Made by a program: the position numbers and the translations under genes. The notes below the pieces were generated by a model. That model saw nothing but the letters and a program-made list of their open reading frames with translations, had not been told where the DNA came from and ran no database searches. DNA of 64,000 nt from Actinomadura pelletieri DSM 43383 (GTDB lineage Bacteria > Actinomycetota > Actinomycetes > Streptosporangiales > Streptosporangiaceae): the NCBI RefSeq assembly GCF_003634705.1, contig NZ_RBWU01000005.1, positions 372,001-436,000 of the forward strand, written 5' to 3'. Numbering within the stretch: position 1 is the stretch's first letter; each line of letters opens with the position of its first letter. Of the stretch, positions 26,022-33,441 are shown piece by piece.

Positions 26022-26065
26022 CCACGCAAAGCCCAACGAAACGCGCCCCAGAACCTGTCACGACG

Positions 26066-26220
26066 CGACCTCAGCCCACGCGAACGCGTGACCCGCCCGG
26101 CGCAACACCGCCAAAGGCAAGCGACCCGGGCGGATCGCAAAGCGAAGCACGTTCACCCAGGCCCGGTCACACAACGAGCCGCCAGGCGAACGAAGTGCGC
26201 CGGTCCTACAACCAACACAA
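26066..26220. repeat. Intergenic tandem repeat, unit A (~155 bp)
   Basis: Begins cgacctcagccc and ends in accaacacaa. It directly abuts unit B in the same orientation, with ~80% identity by eye and several small substitutions. It contains repeated palindromic words (cgcccgg...ccgggcg) and the pair gccgccaggcg. Not coding. Confidence 0.8.
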
Positions 26221-26380
26221 CGACCTCAGCCCGCACCCGAACGCGTTACCCGCCCGGCGCAGCGACGCCGGAGGCGAGCGCAGCCGGGCGGATCGCGAAG
26301 CGATGTCGCGTTCGCCCAGGAACGGTCACGCAGCGAGCCGCCAGGCGAGCGAAGTGGGCCGTGCCTGCAATAAACACAGC
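26221..26380. repeat. Intergenic tandem repeat, unit B (~160 bp)
   Basis: Head-to-tail copy of 26066-26220. It ends in cctgcaataaacacag, the reverse complement of the 15-mer at 4832-4846, and shares the inner word cctggcgg with the 4.6-5.1 kb elements when reversed. The two units fill almost the whole 386-base gap before xseA; no other feature is seen there. Confidence 0.8.
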
Positions 26381-26407
26381 CGGGCCTGTAGTAAATAGGC
26401 TTTCTGC

Positions 26408-27622
26408 ATGGCGATGGAGACCACGGCGGAGTCCCCTGTCCCGGTGCGGACGGTTCTGCAGGCGGTGAGTGGCTGGATCGGTCGGCTCGGCCGTATCTGG
26501 GTCGAGGGGCAGATCACCGACCTGAACGCCCGCGGCGGGACGGTTTACATGACGCTTCGCGACCCGGTGGCGAACATGTCGGTGCGGGTCGTCGGGCCGC
26601 GTGCCGTGTTCGAGGCGGCCGGGCCGGCGGTGACGGACGGCGCCCGCGTGGTCGTCCATGCCAAGCCCGACTTCTGGATCAACCGGGGGACGTTCTCGCT
26701 CAGCGTTCTGGAGGTCCGGCCGGTCGGCGTCGGGGAGCTGCTGGCCCGGTTGGAACGGCTCAAGCGGGTGTTGGCGGCCGAGGGGCTGTTCCGGCCCGAG
26801 CGTAAGCGGCCGCTGCCGTTTCTGCCCGGCAAGATCGGGCTGATCTGCGGCCGTGACTCCGACGCCGAGCACGACGTGTTGCAGAACGCGCGGCGGCGGT
26901 GGCCGGCGGTGGCGTTCCGGGTCGAGAACACCGCGGTGCAGGGCTCGTACGCGGTCGGCGAGGTGATGGAGGCGCTCGGCGCGCTGGACGCCGACCCGGA
27001 GATCGACGTGATCATCATCGCGCGGGGCGGTGGCGCGATGGAGGATCTGCTGCCGTTCTCGGACGAGGCGCTCGTCCGCGCGGTGTCCGCGGCCCGTACT
27101 CCCGTTGTCAGCGCCATCGGGCACGAGCAGGACTCCCCGATCCTGGACCTGGTCGCGGACGTGCGGGCGTCCACTCCGACCGACGCGGCGAAGAAGACGG
27201 TTCCCGACGTCCGGGAGCAGCTTCAGCTCGTCCGGCAACTGCGCGACCGGGGACGGCGCTGTCTGGCGGGCGGGCTGGAGCGGGAGGAGGCGTGGCTGCG
27301 GTCGATCCGGTCGCGGCCCGCGCTGGCCGACCCGGTACGGGAGATCGAACGGCAGTCCGAACAGGTCATGGCGCTACGGGACCGGTCGCGGCGCTGCCTG
27401 TCCGGCGCGCTGGACCGGGCCGGTGACCAGCTGGCCCACACCCGTGCCCGGCTGCTGACCCTCTCCCCCGCCGCGACCCTCGAACGCGGCTACGCGATCG
27501 TTCAGCGGGACGACGCGTCGGTCGTGCGGGAGTCGTCGGCGGTGCGGGACGGCGAGCGGCTCCAGGTGCGGCTGGCCTCCGGCCGTCTCGGGGTCACGGT
27601 CACCGAACGCGCGGACTCGTGA
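26408..27622 (+). CDS. xseA: Exodeoxyribonuclease VII large subunit
   Basis: 404 aa. An N-terminal OB-fold (~15-105; WIGRLGRIWVEGQITDLNARGG, VYMTLRD) precedes the catalytic domain. GLICGRDSDAEHDV and IIIARGGGAMEDLLPFSDE (~200-215) are family signatures, followed by the long coiled coil and GYAIVQRDD at the end. With XseB it degrades single-stranded DNA in both directions. ATG at 26408; a second ATG two codons on is equally possible. It directly follows a tandem repeat pair, so its promoter may lie within or just after the repeats. Confidence 0.97.
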   Translation: MAMETTAESPVPVRTVLQAVSGWIGRLGRIWVEGQITDLNARGGTVYMTLRDPVANMSVRVVGPRAVFEAAGPAVTDGARVVVHAKPDFWINRGTFSLSVLEVRPVGVGELLARLERLKRVLAAEGLFRPERKRPLPFLPGKIGLICGRDSDAEHDVLQNARRRWPAVAFRVENTAVQGSYAVGEVMEALGALDADPEIDVIIIARGGGAMEDLLPFSDEALVRAVSAARTPVVSAIGHEQDSPILDLVADVRASTPTDAAKKTVPDVREQLQLVRQLRDRGRRCLAGGLEREEAWLRSIRSRPALADPVREIERQSEQVMALRDRSRRCLSGALDRAGDQLAHTRARLLTLSPAATLERGYAIVQRDDASVVRESSAVRDGERLQVRLASGRLGVTVTERADS

Positions 27623-27637
27623 GCGAAGGACCGTAGG

Positions 27638-27883
27638 GTGGGGCAGGTGGCGGACGAGAAGGGGACGGCGGACAAGCCGTCGTACGAGCAGGCACGCGAC
27701 GAACTGGCGGACGTCGTCAAGCGGCTGGAGGCGGGCGGGCTGACGCTGGAGGAGTCGCTCGGCCTGTGGGAGCGGGGCGAGAAGCTCGCGGCGATCTGTG
27801 AGGAGTGGCTGGAGGGCGCACGGGCCCGGCTGGCCGCCGCCCTCGAACGGCCGGGTAACGGCGACTCGGCCGCCCCGTTCTGA
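27638..27883 (+). CDS. xseB: Exodeoxyribonuclease VII small subunit
   Basis: 81 aa. The XseB three-helix core is clear: YEQARDELADVVKRLEAGGLT, LEESLGLWERGEKL and CEEWLEGARARLA. It wraps the XseA coiled coils. It lies 15 bases after xseA. The start is GTG at 27638, or the next in-frame GTG at 27647, which sits at a better distance from AGGGTGGGG. The choice only changes three residues. Confidence 0.95.
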   Translation: MGQVADEKGTADKPSYEQARDELADVVKRLEAGGLTLEESLGLWERGEKLAAICEEWLEGARARLAAALERPGNGDSAAPF

Positions 27884-27901
27884 TCACGCCGTCCGGGTCG
27901 G

Positions 27902-28630
27902 TCAGGACCCCGGAGTGGCGGTCGCCTTGGGCGTCAGCCCGGCGCCGTTCTTGGTCTGCGGCTTCAGGGACGCGGCGAGGACCGCCAGCTCCTCGTAGGA
28001 CGCCGTGCCGGTCACCACGATGCTCACGCCGTCCGGGAGGGTCCGGGCGAGGGAGTTCGCCTTCTTGTCCTTGCGGTGGTACTTCGTCCAGGCGACGCCG
28101 TTGACCTGGTGCGTCCCGGTGGGTTTGCTGCTGTTGGCCATGCGCGGGACGTACTCGGACGCCTTCTCGTTGCTCTGCTCCAGGGCCGCGTACTCGTCGT
28201 TCGGCGTCACGAAGCCCAGATGCCAGGCGACGGGCTTCTGCTTGTCCGCGCCGTCCAGACCGTGGACGCGAGAGCTGGTCGGGCGCCACCGGGCGGGGAG
28301 CCCCTCGGGCGCGTGCACCGTGTAGGGCGCGTCGTTGCGCATCACCCACAGCTGCGAGCCGTAGTCGACGGTCGGCAGGACCTCCTCGTCGCTGCGCGGC
28401 GTGATGGCGTAGATCACCAGCACGAGCAGCAGGCAGGCGCCCATCGCCATGGTGAAGCCGCCGAGCCCGGTGGTCAGCCGCTTGTGCGTGCCCGGACTCA
28501 CCTCGATCACGGGACGCCCGGCGGGAGCACCCTCGGGGACGTCCCCGGGGGCGTCCTCATGTGCGTCCTGAGAAGCGTCCGCGCGCTGTGCCTCCGTGTC
28601 CGAGACGGAGGACTGCCTCTTGTCGGTCAC
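27902..28630 (-). CDS. DUF4245-family membrane-anchored protein
   Basis: 242 aa. A cytoplasmic Asp/Glu/Ala-rich N-terminus (~1-50) leads to one TM (FTMAMGACLLLVLVIYAIT, ~58-76). An extracytoplasmic domain follows with conserved YGSQLWVMRNDAPYTVHAPEGLP, WHLGFVTPNDEYAALEQS and NGVAWTKYHR. Its place between xseB and glpX is the same in mycobacteria. Function unknown. GTG start at 28630. Convergent with xseB with an 18-base gap and no clear hairpin. Confidence 0.87.
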   Translation of the reverse strand: MTDKRQSSVSDTEAQRADASQDAHEDAPGDVPEGAPAGRPVIEVSPGTHKRLTTGLGGFTMAMGACLLLVLVIYAITPRSDEEVLPTVDYGSQLWVMRNDAPYTVHAPEGLPARWRPTSSRVHGLDGADKQKPVAWHLGFVTPNDEYAALEQSNEKASEYVPRMANSSKPTGTHQVNGVAWTKYHRKDKKANSLARTLPDGVSIVVTGTASYEELAVLAASLKPQTKNGAGLTPKATATPGS

Positions 28631-28650
28631 CCTTCCAGGATCCCGTACGG

Positions 28651-29316
28651 TCAGCCGTGCCCCGTACGGGGGTTCCTGATCGTGCCGAGAATGGCCACGA
28701 TCTCGTCGGCGAGCCTGCGGGCGGCGTCCTCGTCGTCCATCAGCGAGACCTCCGACACCGCCCCCGCCATCGCGCCGGTCAGCACCATGACCAGGGCCTC
28801 GTCGACACCGCCGTCGGCGGTGTTGAACAGGGCGGCGTTGCGGCGTGCCCAGGTGCCGAGCCGCTGCCGCATCACCCGGTCGAAGCCGGGCGGGCCGTCG
28901 CCGGAGATGAACAGCCGCGCGACGTCGCGCTCCTTGATGCAGCCGTCGAAGTAGGCGGTGGCCCCGGCGAGGAACTGCTGCATCGGGTCGGTCACGCCCG
29001 CCTCCCGCACGGCGTTGATCGCCTGGCGGGTCCGCACCTGCTGGCTGTTCTGGAAGTTCTCGTACAGCGTCAGGTACAGATCGGCCTTACCGCTGAAGTG
29101 GTGGTACAGGCTGCCGACGCTCGCGCCCGCCTTCGCGACGATGTCGGTCACCGCGGCCTGGGCGAACCCCGACTCGCAGAAGACGTCCCTCGCCGCGGCG
29201 AGCAGGGCGCCGCGGGTGGCCGCCCCGCGGTCGGAACTGCGCGCGGGAACGTCGGCGGGCGCCGCGCCTTCGGTGCGGGTCACCCCACCGGGCGGAACGT
29301 CGATATGGCTGCTCAT
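28651..29316 (-). CDS. TetR-family transcriptional regulator
   Basis: 221 aa. The HTH is at ~30-75: ALLAAARDVFCESGFAQAAVTDIV then ASVGSLYHHFSGKADLY. C-terminal helical ligand domain. The ATG at 29316 is the natural family start; the open frame extends upstream through glpX without support. It lies 20 bases from the DUF4245 gene on the same strand and is divergent from glpX, with a 217-base shared upstream region. It may regulate itself, glpX or both. No obvious palindrome was found there. Confidence 0.9.
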   Translation of the reverse strand: MSSHIDVPPGGVTRTEGAAPADVPARSSDRGAATRGALLAAARDVFCESGFAQAAVTDIVAKAGASVGSLYHHFSGKADLYLTLYENFQNSQQVRTRQAINAVREAGVTDPMQQFLAGATAYFDGCIKERDVARLFISGDGPPGFDRVMRQRLGTWARRNAALFNTADGGVDEALVMVLTGAMAGAVSEVSLMDDEDAARRLADEIVAILGTIRNPRTGHG

Positions 29317-29533
29317 GATGCCTGAGATTACGCCCTCTCCCAGGGGGAAACATCCCTTCCCCGTGCGGCCGTCACTTCCGGCTACACCGTCGCGGCGACC
29401 TGAACACGCCATCCGTGCCGGTACGACCGGTGACCCGCTGGTCTGGTCCAATTTGTTGCAGGACGTCCGGTCCACGGAGAATCCGAAGTCACAACAGAAC
29501 GTGTTCACCACCCAACAAGGGGGCCGCGCCGTC

Positions 29534-30568
29534 ATGACCGATGAGTCCACCGTTTCCTCTCCGCTCACGACCGAACCCGCGGCCCCGGACCGGAACCTGG
29601 CGTTGGAGCTGGTACGGGTGACCGAGGCCGCCGCCATGGCCGCGGCCCGCTGGGTCGGCCGCGGGGACAAGAACGGCGCCGACGGTGCCGCGGTGAACGC
29701 GATGCGCCAGCTCATCAACACCGTGTCCATGCGCGGTGTCGTCGTGATCGGCGAGGGTGAGAAGGACAACGCGCCGATGCTGTACAACGGCGAGGAGGTC
29801 GGGGACGGCTCCGGCGCCGAGTGCGACGTCGCCGTGGACCCGGTGGACGGGACGCGGCTCACCGCGCTCGGCATGAACAACGCGATCGCGGTGCTGTCGG
29901 TGGCGCCGCGCGGGTCGATGTTCGACCCGTCCGCCGTGTTCTACATGGAGAAGCTCGTGACGGGCCCGGAGGCCGCCGACGTCGTCGACATCGAACGTCC
30001 GATCGCCGACAACATCCGCGCGATCGCCCGCGCCAAGGGCTCCTCACCCCACGACGTGACCGTCTGCATCCTGGACCGTCCCCGGCACGAGGGCATCGTC
30101 AAGGAGGTCCGCGAGGCGGGCGCGCGGATCAAGTTCATCATGGACGGCGACGTGGCCGGCGCGATCATGGCGTGCCGTCCGCACACGGGCGTCGACCTGC
30201 TGCTCGGCATAGGCGGCACGCCCGAGGGCATCATCGCGGCGTGCGCGATCAAGGCGCTGGGCGGGGTGGTCCAGGGCCGGCTGTGGCCACGGGACGAGGA
30301 GGAGCGGCGCAAGGCGATCGACGCGGGTCACGACCTCGGCCGGGTGCTGACCACCGACGACCTGGTGACCTCGGACGACGTGTTCTTCGCCGCGACCGGC
30401 ATCACCGACGGCGAGCTGGTCGACGGCGTCCGCTACCGCAAGGGCACGGCCGTCACGAACTCCCTCGTCATGCGCTCGCGCAGCGGCACCATCCGGATGA
30501 TCTCCAGCGAGCACCAGCTCGGCAAGCTGCGCGCCTACAGCTCCATCAACTTCGACACCGCGGTGTGA
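29534..30568 (+). CDS. glpX: Class II fructose-1,6-bisphosphatase (GlpX)
   Basis: 344 aa. It dephosphorylates fructose 1,6-bisphosphate for gluconeogenesis. The phosphatase motifs of the lithium-sensitive superfamily are present: GEGEKDNAPML (~75) and DPVDGTRLTA (~100), which carry the metal ligands. GDVAGAI and GIGGTPEGI occur further on. GlpX is the main gluconeogenic FBPase in actinobacteria. ATG at 29534 with a GGGGG stretch ~10 bases upstream. It is followed by an 11-bp terminator hairpin. Confidence 0.96.
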   Translation: MTDESTVSSPLTTEPAAPDRNLALELVRVTEAAAMAAARWVGRGDKNGADGAAVNAMRQLINTVSMRGVVVIGEGEKDNAPMLYNGEEVGDGSGAECDVAVDPVDGTRLTALGMNNAIAVLSVAPRGSMFDPSAVFYMEKLVTGPEAADVVDIERPIADNIRAIARAKGSSPHDVTVCILDRPRHEGIVKEVREAGARIKFIMDGDVAGAIMACRPHTGVDLLLGIGGTPEGIIAACAIKALGGVVQGRLWPRDEEERRKAIDAGHDLGRVLTTDDLVTSDDVFFAATGITDGELVDGVRYRKGTAVTNSLVMRSRSGTIRMISSEHQLGKLRAYSSINFDTAV

Positions 30569-30573
30569 CGGAC

Positions 30574-30600
30574 GGCCGCGGACGCCCGCCGTCCGCGGCC
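30574..30600. terminator. Terminator hairpin after glpX
   Basis: Perfect 11-bp stem (30574-30584 with 30590-30600) with a 5-base loop, 6 bases after the glpX stop. Symmetric, so it may also stop transcripts from the convergent DUF1707 gene. Confidence 0.75.
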
Positions 30601-30615
30601 CCACCTCCCTCGCCC

Positions 30616-30675
30616 CTACCTCTTCCGGCCCTACCTCTTCCGGCCCTACCTCTTCCGGCCCTACCTCTTCCGGCC
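30616..30675. repeat. Four exact 15-bp tandem repeats covering the end of the DUF1707 gene
   Basis: ctacctcttccggcc repeated four times without error (30616, 30631, 30646, 30661). On the minus strand each unit reads GGCCGGAAGAGGTAG, so the last codons and stop of the DUF1707 gene are present four times in the same frame. Confidence 0.95.
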
Positions 30676-31296
30676 GAGGCGGCCACGGACGCGGGCGCGC
30701 AGCGTGCGTCTGGGCGCCTGGGCGCGGACCGAGCCGAAGATCATGGTGCCGCCGATCTCGATGGTCGGGCCGTCGTTGTCGGGCCGGTCCCGCAGGTCGC
30801 GGGCGGTGAGGATGGTGCGCCCGGTGACGTCGACGCGGACGCCCACGGGCACGAGCAGCCGGATCCGGCCGCCGAGGACCATCGACTCGACCACGATGTG
30901 GCGGCGCTGGAGGACGGCCTCGCGCAGGTCCAGTTCGACCGTCCCGAACAGGGCGAGCAGGGGAAGCTTCACCGGGACGACCCAGCGCCCGTCCCGGCGG
31001 GTGCGGCCGAACAGGACCGAAACGGGACGGTCGTCCACGAGGATCGGCTGGGACTCCTCCGGGCCGAGGTCGCCGGTGAGACCGGTGAGTTCGCCCAGGG
31101 TGCGGGCGGCGTAGGCGCGGGAGACCCGGTCGGCGTGCTCGTCGGCGGTGAGGCGCCCGTCCGCGACCGCCTCACTGAGGACGGCGACGACACGTTCGCG
31201 GTCGGCGTCGGACGCGCGCAGGTCGCGCACGCTCGTCACCTTCCCGGTCCTACGGGTGGCCGGACGCGGTTCACGATCTCGCTGGGGGACGTCCAC
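30661..31296 (-). CDS. DUF1707 / cell-wall-active-antibiotic-response-like protein
   Basis: 211 aa. The DUF1707 motif is at ~25-80: LRASDADRERVVAVLSEAVA, DGRLTADEHADRVSRAYAART, then LGELTGLTGDL. A LiaF/DUF2154-like beta-rich C-terminal domain follows (VPVKLPLLALFGTVELDLREA, GGTMIFGSV). Related proteins take part in envelope-stress sensing; the role here is unknown. GTG start at 31296. GTG codons ~18-20 residues further in, just before RDLRASD, have better Shine-Dalgarno-like sequence and could be the real start. The stop codon is the first of four tandem in-frame stops. Confidence 0.82.
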   Translation of the reverse strand: MDVPQRDREPRPATRRTGKVTSVRDLRASDADRERVVAVLSEAVADGRLTADEHADRVSRAYAARTLGELTGLTGDLGPEESQPILVDDRPVSVLFGRTRRDGRWVVPVKLPLLALFGTVELDLREAVLQRRHIVVESMVLGGRIRLLVPVGVRVDVTGRTILTARDLRDRPDNDGPTIEIGGTMIFGSVRAQAPRRTLRARVRGRLGRKR

Positions 31297-31379
31297 ATCA
31301 CGAGGTTAACCGGCGCGATCACGGCCCACCGCGAGAAAACCATTGGGGCCGAGCCCACCCGACTCCTTAATGTGAGGGA

Positions 31380-32345
31380 ATGACCGTGCAACGTGCACAG
31401 ACCGCCTCTGATCAGGAGGATTCCTCCGGGTCGCCCGAGGAGATGGCGATCAGGCTGCGCGGCGTGGTGAAGCGCTTCGGGGACTTCACCGCGGTGAACG
31501 GGCTCGACCTGGACGTCCCCCCGGGCATCTGCCTGGGGCTGCTCGGCCCTAACGGCGCCGGGAAGTCGACCACGATGAAGATGCTCACCGCGCAGGCGAT
31601 CGCCACCGTGGGCAGCATCCACGTGCTCGGCTTCCGCGTCCCGGAGGAGTCCAAGCGCGCGCGGGCCGCGATGGGGGTCGTCCCGCAGCAGGACAACCTC
31701 GACGAGGAGCTGACCGCCCGCGAGAACCTGGAGGTGTTCGCGCACCTGTACCGGGTGCCGCGCCGGGCGCGGCGGCAGGCCGTGGACGACGCGCTGGCCC
31801 TCGCGCACCTGACCGAGCGGCAGTCGACCAAGGTGGACGACCTGTCCGGCGGTATGCGGCGGCGGCTGCTGATCGCCCGTGGCCTGGTGCACCGTCCCGC
31901 GCTGGTGCTGCTGGACGAGCCGACCGTCGGCCTCGACCCGCAGGTCCGCGCGGAGCTATGGGGCCTGATCGACGGGCTGCGGGCGGGCGGCACGACCGTG
32001 CTGATGTCCACGCACTACATCGAGGAGGCCGAACGGCTCGCGGACGAGTGCGCGCTGATGTCGCACGGCCGCGTCATCGCCCGCGGCTCACCGGCGAGCC
32101 TGGTGGCCGAGTACGCGGGCGATCAGGTCGTCGAGCACTACGGGCCGCCCGACCGGCTGGCGGAGGTGGAGCGGCTCGCTCAGGCGGCCGGGCTGCCCAC
32201 GCGCCGCACCGGCCCGTCGGTGTCGGTGCTGAAGGCCGAGACCATGCCGCCTTCCCTGGCCGACGACCTGGGCCCGGACGGCGTCCGCCGTGCCGCCAGC
32301 CTGGAGGACGTGTTCGTGGTACTCACCGGGGAGCGTGTGGAATGA
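31380..32345 (+). CDS. ABC transporter ATP-binding protein (DrrA/NodI type)
   Basis: 321 aa. Walker A GPNGAGKSTT (~58-67), signature LSGGMRRRLL (~156-165), Walker B LVLLDEPTVGLDP (~176-188) and H-loop STHY are all intact. A C-terminal extension of ~90 residues, as in NodI/DrrA drug and polysaccharide exporters, follows. ATG at 31380 with GAGGGA immediately before. It overlaps the permease start by 4 bases (ATGA). The pair forms a complete ABC-2 exporter whose substrate cannot be inferred. Confidence 0.93.
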   Translation: MTVQRAQTASDQEDSSGSPEEMAIRLRGVVKRFGDFTAVNGLDLDVPPGICLGLLGPNGAGKSTTMKMLTAQAIATVGSIHVLGFRVPEESKRARAAMGVVPQQDNLDEELTARENLEVFAHLYRVPRRARRQAVDDALALAHLTERQSTKVDDLSGGMRRRLLIARGLVHRPALVLLDEPTVGLDPQVRAELWGLIDGLRAGGTTVLMSTHYIEEAERLADECALMSHGRVIARGSPASLVAEYAGDQVVEHYGPPDRLAEVERLAQAAGLPTRRTGPSVSVLKAETMPPSLADDLGPDGVRRAASLEDVFVVLTGERVE

Positions 32346-33151
32346 GCGGGCAGACGGCGGTACGGGCCGAGCGGGCTCCTCGGCTTCGGCGGTTCGAGTT
32401 CGCGCCCGTGCGGGGCATCTGGCGGCACGAACTGGCCCTCTACAAGCGTTACTGGAGGTCGCAGTCGTTCGCCTCGATGGTGGAGCCCACGTTCTTCCTG
32501 CTGGCGTTCGGCTACGGGTTCGGCTCGCTGGTCGCGGTGGTCGGCGACTACAGGTACCTCGACTTCGTCGCGACGGGCGTCGTCGGCACGGCAGCGCTGT
32601 TCACGTCCGTGTTCCCGGGGATGTTCAACGGCTACATCCGGCGGGTGTTCCAGCACACCTACGACGCGATGCTCGCGGCGCCCGTTGACGTCCACGAACT
32701 GGTGACGGCCGAGGCCCTGTGGATCGCGGCGAAGTCGGCGGTGTACTCGTGCACGCCGATCGTCGTCGGGATGTTCTTCGGCCTCGATCCGGCGTTCGGG
32801 ATGCTGCTGGTGCCGTTCGTGACGTTCTTCACCGCGCTCGGCTTCGGCCTGTTCGGGATGTGGACGTCCTCGGTGGTGCCGTCGATCAACTCGTTCGACT
32901 ACGTGATCACCGGGGTGGTGACGCCGCTGTTCCTCATCGCCGGGACGTTCTTCCCGATCGACTCGCTACCCGGCTGGGCACAGAACGCCGCCTACCTCAA
33001 CCCGCTGTACCACTGCGTGGAACTGGTCCGCGACGCGGTCTTCGGCCTGGAGCCGCTGGCCGACCTCGGGCACCTGGCCGGGCTCGTGGTGTTCGCGGCG
33101 TTCATGTGGCTCATCGCCGTACGGGGAATGCGTAAGCGCCTCATCGGCTGA
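32342..33151 (+). CDS. ABC-2 type transporter permease (NodJ/DrrB type)
   Basis: 269 aa. Six membrane segments are visible (e.g. MVEPTFFLLAFGYGFGSLV, FVATGVVGTAALFTSVF, LLVPFVTFFTALGFGLFGM, VITGVVTPLFLIAGTFFPI, LAGLVVFAAFMWLIAV). The ABC-2 signature region is SLPGWAQNAAYLNPLYHCVELVRD near the C-terminus. Partner of the upstream ATPase through a 4-base overlap. Convergent with the 76-aa gene. Confidence 0.92.
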   Translation: MSGQTAVRAERAPRLRRFEFAPVRGIWRHELALYKRYWRSQSFASMVEPTFFLLAFGYGFGSLVAVVGDYRYLDFVATGVVGTAALFTSVFPGMFNGYIRRVFQHTYDAMLAAPVDVHELVTAEALWIAAKSAVYSCTPIVVGMFFGLDPAFGMLLVPFVTFFTALGFGLFGMWTSSVVPSINSFDYVITGVVTPLFLIAGTFFPIDSLPGWAQNAAYLNPLYHCVELVRDAVFGLEPLADLGHLAGLVVFAAFMWLIAVRGMRKRLIG

Positions 33152-33182
33152 GAGTACGAACTCATGGGACGCGCGGGCCGGT

Positions 33183-33413
33183 TCAGCCGATCTCCAGCGC
33201 CCGGACGGCGCGGTCGCCCTCGGCCAGGGCCTGCTCGGGCGTCAGGTCGCGCAGGGCGCGGCTCAGCGCCACCTCGGCGGCGTCGGCCGCGGCCCGGAGG
33301 GTCACGGCGTGCTCCTGCGCTCTCTCGAGGTCGCCCAGGCCGACACAGTCGAAGGCCACCTGCGCGTCGTGGCCCGCCATTCTCAGCTGCCTCGCGGCCT
33401 CTTCCAGACTCAT
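33183..33413 (-). CDS. Small hypothetical helical protein
   Basis: 76 aa, predicted all-alpha: MSLEEAARQLRMAGHDAQVA then DLERAQEHAVTLRAAADAAEVALSRALRDL, a likely two-helix coiled hairpin. ATG at 33413 with AGGAG 6 bases upstream, which supports translation. It is downstream of the MocR-type regulator on the same strand (28-base gap), so it may be co-transcribed with it. No family recognised. Confidence 0.7.
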   Translation of the reverse strand: MSLEEAARQLRMAGHDAQVAFDCVGLGDLERAQEHAVTLRAAADAAEVALSRALRDLTPEQALAEGDRAVRALEIG

Positions 33414-33441
33414 GGATCACTCCTACCTCGGGGATGTCGTT

